Source: Metamycoplasma auris 15026
Lineage (GTDB): Bacteria; Bacillota_I; Bacilli_A; Mycoplasmatales; Metamycoplasmataceae
Length of the DNA stretch: 64,000 bases
Direction of reading: 5' to 3'
Assembly: GCF_000367765.1 (NCBI RefSeq)
Contig: NZ_AORI01000012.1
Coordinates: 1-64,000, forward strand
Each line of letters opens with the position of its first letter. Position 1 is the first letter of the stretch. The translations under genes and the position numbers were made by a program. The notes beneath the pieces were generated by a model. It worked only from the letters and a program-made list of their open reading frames with translations. It did no database searches and was not told where the DNA came from. This document shows positions 11,366 to 21,444 of the stretch, one piece after another.

Positions 11366-12244
11366 ATGTTTTTTAAGATTAATAAAAAAAGAGGCGAATC
11401 TAGTTTTTATGCAATAAAAAAATTTGCCAAGCAAAATAACATTAAAAAAATTGGTCACAGCGGTACACTTGATCCTTTAGCAGAAGGACTTTTAATTGTC
11501 GCTACTGATGAAGATACAAAACTTTTATTTAAACTTGCTAATGATACAAAAGAATATTTTGTAAAAGCTACCTTTCATTGTTATTCAAAAAGCTATGATG
11601 AGGGTGAAGAAGTTTTTTATTTAGAAAATAAAAAATTAATTACAAAAGAAAAACTAATTGAAGCCTTGCAAGAAATTAAAAAACAAAAAAAACAAATTCC
11701 TCCTATTTTTTCAGCTAAAAAAATTAATGGAATAAGAAGCTATGAACTAGCTAGAAAAAATGTTGAATTTTCATTAAAAGAATGTGATATTGAAATTTTT
11801 TCTATACGACTTGATTCTTTTGATTATGAGAGGCAATCCTTTTCATTTTATGTAAAAGTATCCAAAGGAACATATATTCGTTCCCTTGTGCATGATATCG
11901 GTTTACTTTTAAATACAGATGCAGTTGTAAATGTATTAAAACGTGAAGCAATTGGCAATATTAGCCTTGGAAATGTCCAAGAATATAAACCAATAAATGA
12001 GATAAAAAGTCTTTTTAATATACAATTATATACACTTGAAGCTAATGAATTAAGCCAAATTAAATCTAAAAGTTTATATTTAGATAGGTTTAAAAACATT
12101 ACAAGTGACGGAATATTTCTTTACAATAATCAAATAATTGCAATAGGCAAAATAGCAAACGGTTTAATAAGTTTTGAAAAAATCTTATTCAACCGTCTCT
12201 TTTTGTCACCACTTGAGGAGAAAGATCATGAATTCAAAATATAA
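11366..12244 (+). CDS. truB: tRNA pseudouridine-55 synthase
   Basis: A 292-residue TruB, the enzyme that isomerises U55 in the T-loop of tRNAs. The catalytic motif GHSGTLDPLAEGLL carries the nucleophile Asp36. FKINKKRGESSF matches the N-terminal KPxGxTS strand in altered form, and KGTYIRSLVHDIG is the family's second conserved motif. The ribosome site AGGAG precedes the ATG. The C-terminal tail is short, without a full PUA domain. The 3' end overlaps the HAD phosphatase gene by 17 nt. In many Firmicutes truB is paired with ribF, and ribF follows here one gene later, which supports the call. Confidence 0.95.
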   Translation: MFFKINKKRGESSFYAIKKFAKQNNIKKIGHSGTLDPLAEGLLIVATDEDTKLLFKLANDTKEYFVKATFHCYSKSYDEGEEVFYLENKKLITKEKLIEALQEIKKQKKQIPPIFSAKKINGIRSYELARKNVEFSLKECDIEIFSIRLDSFDYERQSFSFYVKVSKGTYIRSLVHDIGLLLNTDAVVNVLKREAIGNISLGNVQEYKPINEIKSLFNIQLYTLEANELSQIKSKSLYLDRFKNITSDGIFLYNNQIIAIGKIANGLISFEKILFNRLFLSPLEEKDHEFKI

Positions 12245-13034
12245 AATGGTTGTTTTTGACATCGATGGTACTTTGCTACCTTTTGGTGTCACAGAATTAA
12301 GTCAAAGAACAAAGGAAATGTTTAGAAAGCTAAAAGAAGCTGGATATATTAATGTCCTATGTTCTGGTAGAGATATTTTTACTGTTGGCAATCAAATTCA
12401 TAACCCATATGTTGATTACTTTGTTGGTGCAAATGGTACCTTCATTTTAGATTTAAAAACAAATGAATATATTTTTGAAGAAGTTATTAACTATGAAGAT
12501 TTCCTTAAGTTTCGTAAATATGCCCAAGATCACCAATTAGCATTTTCATTTGTAGGAAATAAATGAGGATACTATAATGAATTATTTGATATCAATACTT
12601 GATTCTATTATCCATACAAAGATAAATTCATATCAGAAAAAGAATTTGAAGCCCAAGATGACAAAAACTACTTAATTACAATAAGTACAAATAAACCAGA
12701 AGAATGAGCTAAAAAACTTAATGAATTTTTTACTAAGAACAATATGAATATGTGAGTTCTTGCCACTTGAAATTCTGGAATATTTTTATCAGCTAGAGGC
12801 ATAACTAAAGCAGTAGGTTTAAATATGCTTGGCGATATTTTGGATATCAAATTAAAAGAAATGGTTGCCTTTGGAGATTCAGAAAATGATATTGAGATGC
12901 TTAAACATGTCGGTTTAGGAGTAGCATTGGGAAATGGTGAAGATATTACGAAAGATGCAGCTGATTTAATTTGTTTGCCAGTAACTGAAGATGGGCCTTA
13001 TTTTAAATTAAAAGAAATGGGATTTTATGATTAA
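12228..13034 (+). CDS. Cof-type HAD hydrolase
   Basis: A 268-residue protein of the Cof/YidA subfamily of haloacid dehalogenase-like phosphatases. Motif I is FDIDGTLLP with nucleophile Asp11 and acid/base Asp13; motif II is the CSGRD region; the late motif GDSENDIEML holds the Mg-binding Asp residues. The type IIB cap lies between, from about residue 85 to 190, and includes five UGA-coded Trp. These enzymes dephosphorylate sugar phosphates, flavin nucleotides or pyridoxal phosphate; the substrate cannot be read from sequence, though its place between truB and ribF makes FMN a possible one. GAGGAGA precedes the chosen ATG. The frame extends upstream inside truB, but that part is not conserved. 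Confidence 0.88.
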
Positions 13035-13060
13035 AAATAAATTCCATTTTTATTTTTAAA

Positions 13061-13066
13061 TAAAAT
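13061..13066 (+). promoter_or_regulatory. -10 box of ribF
   Basis: TAAAAT ends 7 nt before the ribF ATG at 13074. No Shine-Dalgarno site is present, so a leaderless transcript is likely. Confidence 0.45.
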
Positions 13067-13073
13067 TATTGTT

Positions 13074-13922
13074 ATGAAAATTTTTGAATGAAGTTTTAGC
13101 GAAAATTTTGAACTTAATGAAGAAATTACTATTGTCCTAGGAACTTTTGAAACTCTGCATTTAGGCCATTATGAACTAATTAAAATTGCCCAAGATTTAA
13201 AAAATACTTACCCGCAGCAAAAACTAGCAATTATGCTTTTTAGTAATTCATATAAAAATTTATTTAATAATGAAAAAAAGGCTTTACAAACAAAAATAAG
13301 ACTCTTTACTTTATTTAATCTTTCATTTGACTATGTTTTTTTGGTAGATATTAATAAAGACAAACTTGCTACTTCCCATGCTGATTTTGTGCAAAATTTA
13401 AAGCTTAATGGCATTAAAAATGTTGTATGTGGACCTGATTTTAAATTTGGTTTTCGGAAACTTGGAGATATTGATTATTTAAAAAAATATTTTAATGTTT
13501 ATGTAGCAAATGAAAGAAAAATTCAAAAGCAAAAAATTTCAACTTCTTTAATTAGGGAATTAATTATGGAAGGCAAAATTAATGCCATTAATAATTTAAT
13601 GATTGAAAAATATGCCTTCATTACGAATCTTGAGAAATTTAAATTTAAATTTCCTAACAATCTTCTTAAACTAAAAAGTGGCATTTACATCGTTAATTGT
13701 GTTATTGCTGACATTGAATATCATGGTCTTATAAAAATTGGTAATAATTTAGAAGATGAAATGGATAATGAAATTTATTTATTTGATTTGCAATTAATTC
13801 CAAGTAAATATGAAGAAGTTTTCATTGAATTAGAAGAAGCAATTAGATTTATTAATTTCAATCATGAAAATATGATTACTGAGTTTGATATTGAAGTTAC
13901 AAAAAAGTGGTTTTTAAAATAA
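13074..13922 (+). CDS. ribF: RibF-type FAD synthetase / riboflavin kinase
   Basis: A 282-residue protein resembling bifunctional RibF, which makes FMN and FAD from riboflavin. The N-terminal nucleotidyltransferase motif reads GTFETLHLGH (residues 23-32) in place of the usual GxFDGxHxGH, but His29, Gly31 and His32 remain. GPDFKFGFRKLGD and the STSLIRELI loop also fit. The C-terminal part, about residues 180-282, looks like the beta-barrel kinase domain (LKSGIYIV, HGLIKIGNN), but the usual PTAN motif is not evident. The adenylyltransferase step is therefore better supported than the kinase step. The start at 13074 adds 53 residues relative to the first standard-code frame because Trp6 is UGA. 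Confidence 0.85.
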
Positions 13923-13955
13923 AAGAATCAGGAAAGTCCCTGATTCTTATTTTAT
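13923..13955. terminator. Bidirectional terminator between ribF and tpiA
   Basis: A perfect 10-bp stem, AAGAATCAGG (13923-13932) / CCTGATTCTT (13939-13948), lies between convergent genes. The tpiA stop codon (13947-13949) lies partly within the hairpin arm. Confidence 0.85.
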
Positions 13956-14675
13956 TTTTAAAGCTAAATCAACAAACTTAGCAGCATTTAGACTAGCTCC
14001 TCCTACTAAATAGCCACTTAAATTTTTAACTTGCTCTAGAATCTCAATATTATTTAAAGAAACAGATCCACCATAAAGCACTGGAATTTCATTATCTAAA
14101 AGACAGTGGATAAAATCAACAACTTTTTTTATATGAGAAGCTTCTGGAATAATTCCATTCCCAATGCAATATACAGGTTCATATGAAATAATGAGATTTT
14201 TATTATCTTCAATATTAGCAAGAGCACTTTTTATTTGTTTTTCTAATACTAAAAAAGTTTCTCTATTATTAAATTCTTCAAGGGATTCACCAACACATAA
14301 AATCGGAGTGATTTTTGTTTTTTCTAAATGCGCAATTTTTTTATTAATTAATTCGTTTGTTTCATTAAATAGACTGCGACGTTCGCTGTGTCCGATTAGA
14401 ATGAAATCAATATCCGCAGCAATAGCAACATTTAGCGAAACTTCGCCTGTATAAGCGCCATTTAGTTCATGATAGATATTTTGTAATCCAAATAAAAAGT
14501 TGCGATTTGGATGCATATAAGATAAATGTGTACTATCAAAAGAAGGAGCAATGCCTATTTTTATATTTTTTAGTTTATCTGCATTTTTTTCAATTAAATA
14601 ACTTAAAGCTTCAATGTATGATTCAACTTCAAAAAAAGTTTTGTTCATCTTAAAATTACCAATCAAATATTTCAT
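13947..14675 (-). CDS. tpiA: Triosephosphate isomerase
   Basis: A 242-residue TIM-barrel enzyme of glycolysis that interconverts dihydroxyacetone phosphate and glyceraldehyde 3-phosphate. The active-site residues are all present: Lys in GNFKMN (residues 6-11), His in LIGHSERR, Glu in SYEPVYCIG and the phosphate-binding LYGGSVS. AAGGAG precedes two consecutive ATG codons; the second, at 14675, has the better 7-nt spacing and gives the usual MKYLIGNFKMN start, although 14678 is also possible. It is convergent with ribF, and its stop codon lies in the shared terminator. Confidence 0.95.
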   Translation of the reverse strand: MKYLIGNFKMNKTFFEVESYIEALSYLIEKNADKLKNIKIGIAPSFDSTHLSYMHPNRNFLFGLQNIYHELNGAYTGEVSLNVAIAADIDFILIGHSERRSLFNETNELINKKIAHLEKTKITPILCVGESLEEFNNRETFLVLEKQIKSALANIEDNKNLIISYEPVYCIGNGIIPEASHIKKVVDFIHCLLDNEIPVLYGGSVSLNNIEILEQVKNLSGYLVGGASLNAAKFVDLALKIK

Positions 14676-14727
14676 CATCTAACTCCTTTTTAATTAATTG
14701 AAATAAGTTATTTTTTTGTTATTTTTT

Positions 14728-15225
14728 TTATGCAAATTTCAAACAAACAACACCAATAATTAAAATTAAAACACTAATTGTAATCAATAAATATGAAGCT
14801 AAATTGGTTGATTCATTTTTTTGTTTTTCTAAGTTTTTTTTGTTTAGTTCATTGTTATACTTAGTGCGTTCTTGGTTAAGAATCTTATCTTTTTCAAATT
14901 GATTCATGCCATCTTTATATCTAGTTTTTGCTGACGCAGAAATTTTGTTATTATGATAAGCTGAAACTAGGGGACTAAAGATTTTTTTACCAAAGCCACT
15001 TTTTGCAATAATAACAAAAAAAGCAGTGGCAATTATAAGCACACAACCTACTGTAATGGCATTTGACCAAGTAATTCTTTTTTCATTTCCTTTTTTAAGA
15101 AAACCAACTAAAAGAATGATTAATAATAAAAGAAAAAGGCTAATAAAAAAATAAAGAATATTGCCCAGATTTCAACTTCTTTTTCAATAATTTTTTGCAT
15201 TAAAAGTGCTTTTTGTTTTTTGCAT
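14728..15225 (-). CDS. Membrane protein, DUF3899-like
   Basis: A 165-residue protein reading through UGA-coded Trp near its N-terminus. It has hydrophobic segments at about residues 23-43, 57-75 and 142-162, separated by a charged loop rich in Lys, Asn and Gln. The layout and the SGFGKKIFSP segment after the second helix resemble DUF3899 membrane proteins of mollicutes, but I cannot confirm this without a profile search. A TATAAT box lies 14 nt upstream of the ATG. It sits upstream of tpiA on the same strand. Function unknown. Confidence 0.7.
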
Positions 15226-15261
15226 AATTAATGAAATAAATTATATAGACTAAATTCTAAA

Positions 15262-15290
15262 ATTAAAAAAATTAGGCCGAAGCCTAATCT
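15262..15290 (-). terminator. Terminator of the opp operon
   Basis: On the minus strand, ATTAGGC-TTCG-GCCTAAT is followed by a T-run. The TTCG tetraloop makes a stable hairpin. The oppF stop codon (15284-15286) lies inside the stem. Confidence 0.85.
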
Positions 15291-17824
15291 TCTTTTTTAT
15301 TGGATAAAACAGAAGTTCATTTTTTAATTTGGTCTTTTGTTCCGTATATATAGTGGTTATCTTCTGCTTTATAAACTTCAGGAATATTTGGGAATTGTTG
15401 TTCTTGAATGTAATCTAATTCAAATGAAACTTTGTGGAATTTTTCGTTAGCATTTGATATCTTAGGAATTGCTTTAAATAAACTAATTGTATATGGATGA
15501 AGAGGGTTGTTATAGATAGCTTCAGTTTGACCACTTTCTACAATTTTTCCAAGGTGCATAATTTGGACATTATCAGCAACATATTCAATCATACTTAAAT
15601 CATGTGCAATAAAGATTAATCCGATATTCTTTTGAATACATAAATCTTTAAGTAAGTTAACAACTTGGGCTTGAATTGAAATATCAAGTGAAGCAATTGG
15701 TTCATCGGCAACTATAACTTTAGGTTCGGTTATTAAAGCTCTTGCTATAACAATCCGTTGTAGCTGTCCGCCACTAAATTCATGTGGATATCTATAAGCA
15801 AATTGCTTTAGAAGCCCAACGTCTTCTAGTGAACGATAAATAGTCATCTTGTAAAGTAGCTCTGAGATTAGATATTTAGCAATTGGAAGTGAAATTTTAT
15901 AATCAAAGAAATTAAATCTTTTTGTTCATTTTGTATGGAATTGTTTACCATCTTTGGTTTGATTTTCATTTAAGATATTGTTTCTAATATTTAGCTCAAC
16001 TCATTTGTAATCAATGCCAAGTAAAACATAAATATTTTTTATATCTTTATTTAAATAATCTCTTTCAATCTTAAATGATTTTAGCGTATCTTCTTTTAGA
16101 GTGATATCTGAGTTGTACATCTTAAATGCAACATCATGATCTTTTTCAAGTTGCTTAGTTTTAAGAGTAATTTGTTTAATTCCTTTTTTTAGTTTTTCTT
16201 TATCAGCAGATTCATCCATTAATTTAGCTAATAAATCTTCTTTTGTTTTTTGCAATGCTGTAATTTTTTCATCAAAGGAATTTCTTAGGTGTAAAAAGAA
16301 TTCGTTTTTAAATTTTTTATATGCTTCATCACACATTGTTTGGGAGGAAACTAAAAATAAATACTCATCTTTTTCTTTTTTAATTTGTTCGTATAAATCA
16401 TTGATTTTTTGTTTGTAATCAACTAAGAAATTAGCTCTTCCTAAAAGATATTTTTCTTTTGATTTATTTAGATCTTCTTTAGCTTTTTGTAGCTCATCAA
16501 ACGAAACTTCAGGAGCTTCTTTAATTTGTAGTTCATTTTTAAGGTTTGAAATTTCTTCGTCAAGTTTTTTTAGTTTATCTTCAAACTGTTTGGCATTTTT
16601 TAATGAAATAGTTTGGTATTTAGAAAAATCAAAGTTGAATTTTGTATTAATTGTGTCTTTAATTTCTTGCTTGATTGTTTTTGAAAATTGAATAGCTGAA
16701 AGTTCTTTTTCATAGAAGTTTTTTACATATGCTTCAAGTTTTTTAACTAAATCTTTAATGTCTTCAAACTCTAAGTGTTTAAGGGTGCTTTTTAGACTTT
16801 TTAGCACTGCTACACGTTTTTGGAATAGATATTCATTTTTTAGATTATATGAATAGAATTCTAGGTTTGTTGACATTAATTTAGTGATATTAGTTAAACT
16901 TTTTTCATTCTTATTTTCAATGCAATAGTTAGAAAAAACATTTTGAGATTCTTTAATTTGGGAGTGGTAATTTGCAATTAAAGCTTTTCTTTTAGTCTGT
17001 AATTTAGCTAATTCTTTTTTTAGTTTAAATTGGTTTTTTGATATCTTACTTAATATTTTAACTTCTTCAAAACGTCTAATTGCTTTATTAAAGTTAGTTT
17101 CTTCAACAGTTAATTCTTGGTTACGATATTTAGATTGCATTTCATAATAATAATTAATCAATGTGGAAGCATTTGAATACATATTATTAATAATCAAGCT
17201 TTCCATTTTTTGCTTTTCTTCTAAATATGCATAGAAACTTGAGAAATTATCTTCAATGCTCAATTCTTTGTCAAATTTAAAGTTTTCAAATTTCTTTACT
17301 CAGAAACTAAAGAAAGGACGTGCTAAGTTATTAATTTCTTTAAGGTTTTCTAACTCAAGTTTCATTGCCTGAATTTGAAATGTATATTTAAATGTTTTTT
17401 TAACTTCAAGTCAATCACAAAAAATATCTTTGATTTTATTTTTCATAATACCATTAACTAAAAGAGGCTCTTTTAGAATGTTATAAACGTTTTGTTGACT
17501 ATTTAGCGAAGCGTGTGGATCTTGGAAGATCATTTGCACATTTTTACGTAAATATTTTTTTAATGTGTAACTTATGCTTTTTCCTGAAATAATTTTGTCA
17601 TCCAAAATTACAAAGCCATTATATTCATCATAAAGTCTTAAAAGAGTACGCCCTACTGTTGTTTTTCCTGAACCTGATTCCCCAATTAGCCCAACAATTT
17701 CACCTTCATGCACATCAAAAGAGACACCATCAACTGCTTTGTTGATAATACCGTTATTTATAAAATATTTTTTTAGATTGTCAATTGATAAAATAACTTT
17801 TTTATCTTTATTTGTCTGTCTCAT
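15284..17824 (-). CDS. oppF: Oligopeptide ABC transporter ATPase OppF, with large insertion
   Basis: An 846-residue OppF, against about 310-330 in most bacteria. The N-terminal part carries Walker A (GESGSGKTT) and the Q-loop (QMIFQDP); the C-terminal part carries the ABC signature FSGGQLQRI, Walker B (KVIVADEP) and the H-loop (IAHDLS). Between Q-loop and signature, at about residues 140-660, lies a roughly 500-residue Lys/Glu-rich segment with strong coiled-coil character and no hydrophobic helix. Oversized OppF proteins occur in some mycoplasmas; the role of the insert is unknown. The start overlaps the end of oppD by 17 nt. With OppD it powers peptide import through OppBC. Confidence 0.93.
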
Positions 17825-18989
17825 TGTTAAATGCCTTCTTAAATAAATCTAGTCTCTTTTGTAAATCTTTTGATAACTCAATTTTAGGTGCATTGGGACT
17901 TAAAAGTCATGTTGCAGCATAATGTGTTTCAGTAATTGGAATTAAAGGGGGCTCTTTGATGAAATCAATTTCAAGCGCATAATCATTCCGAGGGGCAAAT
18001 GGATCACCAACTGGCAAGTTAGCCATGTCAGGTGGTGTTCCTTTAATGTTATAAAGCTTTTCTTCTTTGGATTCAGGAATTGCAGAAATTAAAGCTCAAG
18101 TATAAGGATGTGCTGGTGCTGTAAAGATTTCTTCTTTTAAACCTCTTTCAACTATTCTTCCAGCATACATAACATAAATATAGTCACAGAATTTAGCAAT
18201 AACTGAAATGTTATGACTAATTAAAATAATTGAAATTCCCATTTCTTGACGGATATTTTCAAATAACGCTAGCACACTAGCTTGCACAGTTGGATCTAGT
18301 GCAGTTGTTGGTTCGTCAGCAATAATTAAATCAGGTTTTAGGGCCACTACCATTGTTATAACAATTCTTTGTTTCATCCCACCAGATAGAGTATGTGGAT
18401 ATGTACCAAAGATTTTTTCAACGTCTCTTAGACCAAAAGTTTTTAATAAACCTAATAGATATTCTTTCTTTTCAGTATAAGTTTTATCAATTCAATCTGG
18501 GTTATTGTTTAGTGCATCAAGAAGTTGTTTACCAATTGTTCTTGTTGGATTTAGAGAAGTTAGAGGATCTTGGGGGATATATCCAATTTTTTGACCTCTT
18601 ACTAACTGTCAATGTTTTTCTTTTTTTAGGATTGAACTTAATTCTAGATTATCAATTTGGATTTTATCTGCACTAACAATGCCATTTTCATTAACATTGA
18701 TAAGTGTTTTGGAAGTTACAGATTTCCCTGAACCAGATTCGCCAACTAATCCAACAATTTCACCTCTTTTAACAACTAAATCAACACCACGAACAATGTG
18801 TATTGTTTTTTTACGACCCACAGGAAAACTTACATGTAAATTTTTAACTTCTAGAAGCTTATTTTTATCTAATTTTTCAGGCGCTTGGATTTTTTCAAAT
18901 AATAGCTCTCTTTTTCTTAAGATTTTTTCTTTCTTATTATTCTTAATTGACTTCATTGTCTTTTGCTTTTTTTCTATTTGTTTTTCCAT
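17808..18989 (-). CDS. oppD: Oligopeptide ABC transporter ATPase OppD
   Basis: A 393-residue ATPase with a Lys-rich N-terminal extension of about 45 residues before the ABC domain. Walker A is GESGSGKS, the Q-loop is YIPQDPLTSLNP, the signature is LSGGMKQR, Walker B is LIIADEPTTALD, and the switch His follows in ILISHN. The C-terminal APAHPYTWAL and PPDMANLPVGDPFAPR match the oligopeptide-transport C-terminal domain, although the usual Cys residues of its Fe-S-like motif are absent. One of the two ATPases of the Opp importer. It starts 3 nt after the end of oppC and overlaps oppF by 17 nt. Confidence 0.95.
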
Positions 18990-18992
18990 ATG

Positions 18993-20297
18993 TTATTTCT
19001 TTCTTCCTTTAATAACTCTTGGATCCAAAGCATCATGAATTCCAATTGCCATGAAGTTTAATGATAATGTTAAGAATAATAAGATTAATGTTGGAAGTAA
19101 TATAATTCAAACATTTTGTCCAGCTTCAGAAGCTGATTCGATTAATATTTGACCTAAGTTTGTATCTTTTCCATCTCTAAAGAATCCTAAGAATGCTAAT
19201 GATGCTACTCATAGAATTACACCTGGAACATTTTTAACAAATGAGTTAGCAATTTTTCCTACTATTGCTGGTAGAGCATGGACAAAGATTTGTCTTGGAG
19301 TAGAAGCACCAATTGCTCTAGCTGCACTTATGTATTCTTCGTTTTTAACTGTGATTACATACATTCTTGTTAGCCCAACAAATAAAGGTCATCCAGCTAA
19401 TGATAAAGCAAGAATTAATGAAACTTGGTTTGTTCCAAAGATACCTACTAGAATTAGAATTCATATAATTGTTGGAGGTGAGTTAAAGATATTGATAATT
19501 CTCATCATAATAGTATCAAATAACTTTCCAGCATAGAATCCTAATATAGCTCCCAAAGTAACACCAAAGATTGCTTGAATTAAGGTTGTTATAATTGCTA
19601 TTTCAATTCCTCTTCATGCAGCATATCAAGTTGTCACTCAGATATCATATCCAGTAGAAGAAGTTCCTAATAGAGTTGTTAGAGGCACTACTTGTGCTCT
19701 TATTGCACTAATGTCTACATTCTCAAATGTTGTTCAATTGTTTGTTGCTTTTGATAGCAATTCATTAAACACACTAGCTTCATACAATGCATATGCATTA
19801 TAAGTTAGAAATATTTGTCCATCAACTGAATAAGTTTTTGCTGAAGTAAGAAAGAATTCAAATGCTTTTTGTAATTGAGCTTTCTGACTAGCATCTTTAA
19901 TGCCATCAATTGAATTAACGATATTAAAGTAAAACTTATAGTATGGATCTGTGTTGGATACTGCTCTTGTTACTATTGGTTTGTAAATTGGTGGTAAAGA
20001 TTCAATAAATGAATAGTTATTGATTGGAGAATTAGGTTTATATTTTGTTGCTAGACTTGATGGAACAATCAATGAAGCTAGCAATATAAATGTAAATATT
20101 AATAAAGAAATTACAACAATTGGATTAGAGAAAAATCTTTTGGTAATTTCGATTCACATTTTCTTAGGACGTCCGGCAATTGAAGAAGTCTTAATTTTGT
20201 CAGAACTTTGGACAAAATTAAATTTTGTTGCCATCTCAGCATTGATTTTATAATGCTTGTTAAAGTCTTTTATCTGACTTTCTGTACTACTTTGCAT
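18993..20297 (-). CDS. oppC: Oligopeptide ABC transporter permease OppC
   Basis: A 434-residue permease. The first membrane helix is at about residues 57-77, followed by a long extracytoplasmic segment of some 130 residues before the remaining helices, which is longer than in typical OppC and known in mycoplasma homologues. The EAA coupling loop reads YISAARAIGASTPRQIFVHA. The C-terminal LNFMAIGIHDALDPR is the usual OppC ending. Pairs with OppB to form the transmembrane channel for peptides. AGGAGG precedes the ATG at 20297, which is 19 nt after the oppB stop. Confidence 0.95.
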
Positions 20298-20316
20298 AAA
20301 TTTCTAATCCTCCTTT

Positions 20317-21444
20317 CTAAACTCTTTTTTCAGCATTAGTTTGTGCTGCTAATAATTGTTTTTTGTGTAAATCTTTTGCTAATCTTCTTCTTTCTAGATA
20401 AGCTTTGAAGAATAGTCAGTAGTTTTTCTTGCTTCTTGAAGCAAATGTAATTTTTGGATCTAGTACTGCAAACATCACATCAATTAGTATTTCAGCTGCT
20501 AATGATAAACCTGTAAAAAATAGCGTTGAAAACATAATTATGTTGATTTCCCCAGTTGGGAAGGCTTTGGCAATAACTTGACTTGTTCCTGGAACATCTC
20601 AGTATTTTTCAATAATAATTGATCCAGATAAAAGACCTAAAAATGATCCTAAAAGTAATCCAAATAAAGGAATCGAGATATTTCTTAATACATATTTAAA
20701 GAATATTTGTGTTGCACTTAAACCTTTTGTTTTGGCAATTAAAACATAGTTTGATGTTAAAACTGTTATAACTTGGTTTCTTGTGTAACTTACATACACA
20801 GCCATAGATGCTAAAGTTATTATTAAAACAGGTGGTAAGTAAGATACAAATAACTCTCCAAATGAAGGTTCAAGAGCATCTCTTGGTACTGTTACAGGAA
20901 TTCCTATTTTTAGTGATATTGTTATTAGAATTGGCGCTAAAACAAAGGAAGGAACTGCTATAAATAACAATACAAATACGTTAGCTGCTGAGTCAAATAA
21001 TTTTCCTCTTTTATATCCTGCAAATACTCCTAATGTAATTCCAAAGACTGAACTTACTAAGAATGCAGGAAGTGTTATTCTTATTGAGTATTTTAGAGGG
21101 ATGAAAAATAATTTTTGGATGGTTGTATATTCAGATGGACTTGGGTTATTTGCTGCATTTATTATTGTTCCAAAGTTTCCTTTAAATACATTGCCTAAAT
21201 AAATGAAGTATCTAGCAATAATTGGAATAGCATTTCCATTAGCATCTCGCAGACCATACTGCTTTTCTAAATTAATAGTCAACTCCGCTGGCGATAATCT
21301 GTTTTTTGGATCTGCTATTGCTTTTTCAATTAATGACTTAATTGGACTTGGTCCAAATGCACTAACTAAAACAAAAACTACTAATGTAATGATAAACAAA
21401 GTTAGAATTGCAAATAGCACTCTTTGTCTTATATACCTAAACAT
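20317..21444 (-). CDS. oppB: Oligopeptide ABC transporter permease OppB
   Basis: A 375-residue permease beginning MFRYIRQRVLFAILT, the typical OppB start, with about six membrane helices. The EAA loop is YVLIAKTKGLSATQIFFKYV. The tail after the last helix is Lys/Arg/Ala-rich, about 45 residues, and cytosolic. Its ATG overlaps the oppA end by 8 nt and has AGAGGAGG upstream. Forms the channel with OppC. Confidence 0.95.
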
